A stretch of 64,000 nt of DNA from Physcomitrium patens (lineage: Eukaryota > Streptophyta > Bryopsida > Funariales > Funariaceae). The translations under genes and the position numbers were made by a program. A model generated the notes under the pieces. It was not told where the DNA came from. It made no database searches and worked only from the letters and a program-made list of their open reading frames with translations. This document shows, one piece after another, positions 62,851-64,000 of this stretch (the first letter of the stretch is position 1; every line of letters starts with the position of its first letter). The stretch covers positions 6,825,777 to 6,889,776 of the forward strand of contig NC_037275.1 in the NCBI RefSeq assembly GCF_000002425.4, read 5' to 3'.

Positions 62851-64000
62851 ACACCGTACAATGTAAGTTAAATTCTTAGCATCTTCAATTTGAGCAAGTT
62901 TGAAGGTCACCCACAAATAATGGAATCTACCAGCACAGATATTTTGGACACGGCAGCCACCAATGATACCTACCGCCGCTGATTGGCAAGGAACCATACC
63001 ACGGTACCAACGGCCGTATCCTACGACCGAGCTTCCCTTCAAGTGGGAACGGGCTCGTCCCCCGAAGGCTGAGGGTAAGCCACGTCCTTGAATCCACACG
63101 GTGAATCCCTCAGTCCGACTTCAGTGAATTCCTACGACCGTGGGATCTCTCTTTGAAGATGCTACCAGAGAGATTCTGGTTGGTTGGTGCGAGTGGAACC
63201 GTGTTCCCTTGGTGCCATTGGGAACGCACTTTTTTCCTTTGAATGGAGGGCGTTCCCATGGTTCCCGATTCACTCAGGGAGGGATTTTGTGTCTCTCTCT
63301 ATTTGGAGGCGGTGGGTGTTTTTTTTGTAGCTCCCTCCCCGTTGAGTCGTGGACGTGAGTGGTTGCGCTTGCAAGCTTTCATGGAGCGCGTGTCCAAAGC
63401 CCAGAATGGAATATGTGAGCGTGCTCTTCTTACGGTTATATGATTCAGTTGGAGGAAGTGTCGAACAGCGTAGGAATTTCTGTCCGGTGTCGGGTCTGGG
63501 AGAAATGCCGTGCTGTCAAGGTGTGAGGAGTGTGAGCTCCGATGGGTTTTCTGTCTAGTCGAATTGTGCTCGGACAGCTGCGTTGCGTAATGGCGGCGCC
63601 TGTAGAAATGCTAGACCGTGTCTTGAGCGCTGTTTTTTCAGTGTTTTGTGGTGTGTGTGGCTGTGGATATCTGTTCTGCTGCTGTCGCATTTGCAATCTG
63701 TAATTCTGCTCTGTTAGGTGTATTTTCCCCTCGCCCCTGCTGCTTTGTGCGAAATCCTCTAATCTTCACTGTATTCTGCGGTTAGATAGTGCCGTTTTGA
63801 TGTTCTACTTCTGTTTTTTTTTCACTGGATTTCTTGGAGAATTTTAGTCTGTAAATAGAGACAGTTCAATTCATTTTGGGATTTATATCGTGCTTGCAGC
63901 ATTATGAGAATTTTTTCATGTGTACCTGTTCAGATGAATTACACTAAACACCATAAACATAGCCTGGTAAGTAGTCACGAGACATTTGTGCTAGTAATCT
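62850..64000 (+). promoter_or_regulatory. Probable promoter and leader of a gene beyond the right edge
   Basis: From about 62,900 the sequence becomes GC-richer and, from 63,140, takes the T/G-rich, CpG-containing texture of the other leaders in this window. No protein-coding exon could be recognised on either strand before the window ends, so the coding part would begin to the right. The minus-strand open frame at 62,785-63,099 has no known similarity. Confidence 0.4.

Overview
This window looks like nuclear DNA of a land plant. The base composition, short GT-AG introns, GC-richer pyrimidine-rich leaders and protein similarities fit a bryophyte, most likely a moss, although the species cannot be fixed by eye. 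Plant hallmarks are a phytocyanin, a plant-type fatty acid amide hydrolase, a chloroplast DUF1499 protein with a twin-arginine signal, and Ty3/Gypsy and Copia retroelement fossils.

Layout. Positions 1-10,100 are very AT-rich and hold at least two decayed Ty3/Gypsy elements. From about 10,100 the composition changes sharply into a gene-bearing block: a phytocyanin (+, 11,338-11,922), a GT8 glycosyltransferase (-, 17,797-13,478), a thylakoid-targeted DUF1499 protein (-, 26,160-23,882), an unrecognised coiled-coil protein with 13 exons (+, 30,874-35,136) and a fatty acid amide hydrolase with 19 exons (-, 42,587-35,802). A Copia fossil with matching 137-bp LTRs and a 5-bp target duplication (43,333-47,360) follows, then an AT-rich repeat block to about 51,060. 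A second gene island holds a small nuclear protein made only of the psq/CENP-B-type DNA-binding part of a pogo-like transposase (+, 52,868-54,017) and an unrecognised 273-residue protein (-, 56,362-55,186). From 58,000 to 62,850 the DNA is AT-rich and apparently geneless. The last kilobase looks like the GC-rich leader of a gene that starts beyond the window.

All gene models were assembled by hand from splice sites, phase and protein similarity. Each gives an open frame whose exon lengths sum to a multiple of three. The genes do not form a pathway or operon. Three neighbouring pairs are convergent: phytocyanin/GT8, coiled-coil/FAAH and transposase-derived/unknown. No CRISPR, rRNA or convincing tRNA was seen.

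The most promising less-described items are the transposase-derived DNA-binding protein with an apparent GC-AG intron, the two unrecognised multi-exon genes, the GLT8D-like GT8 enzyme, and two foldback/MITE-like elements.
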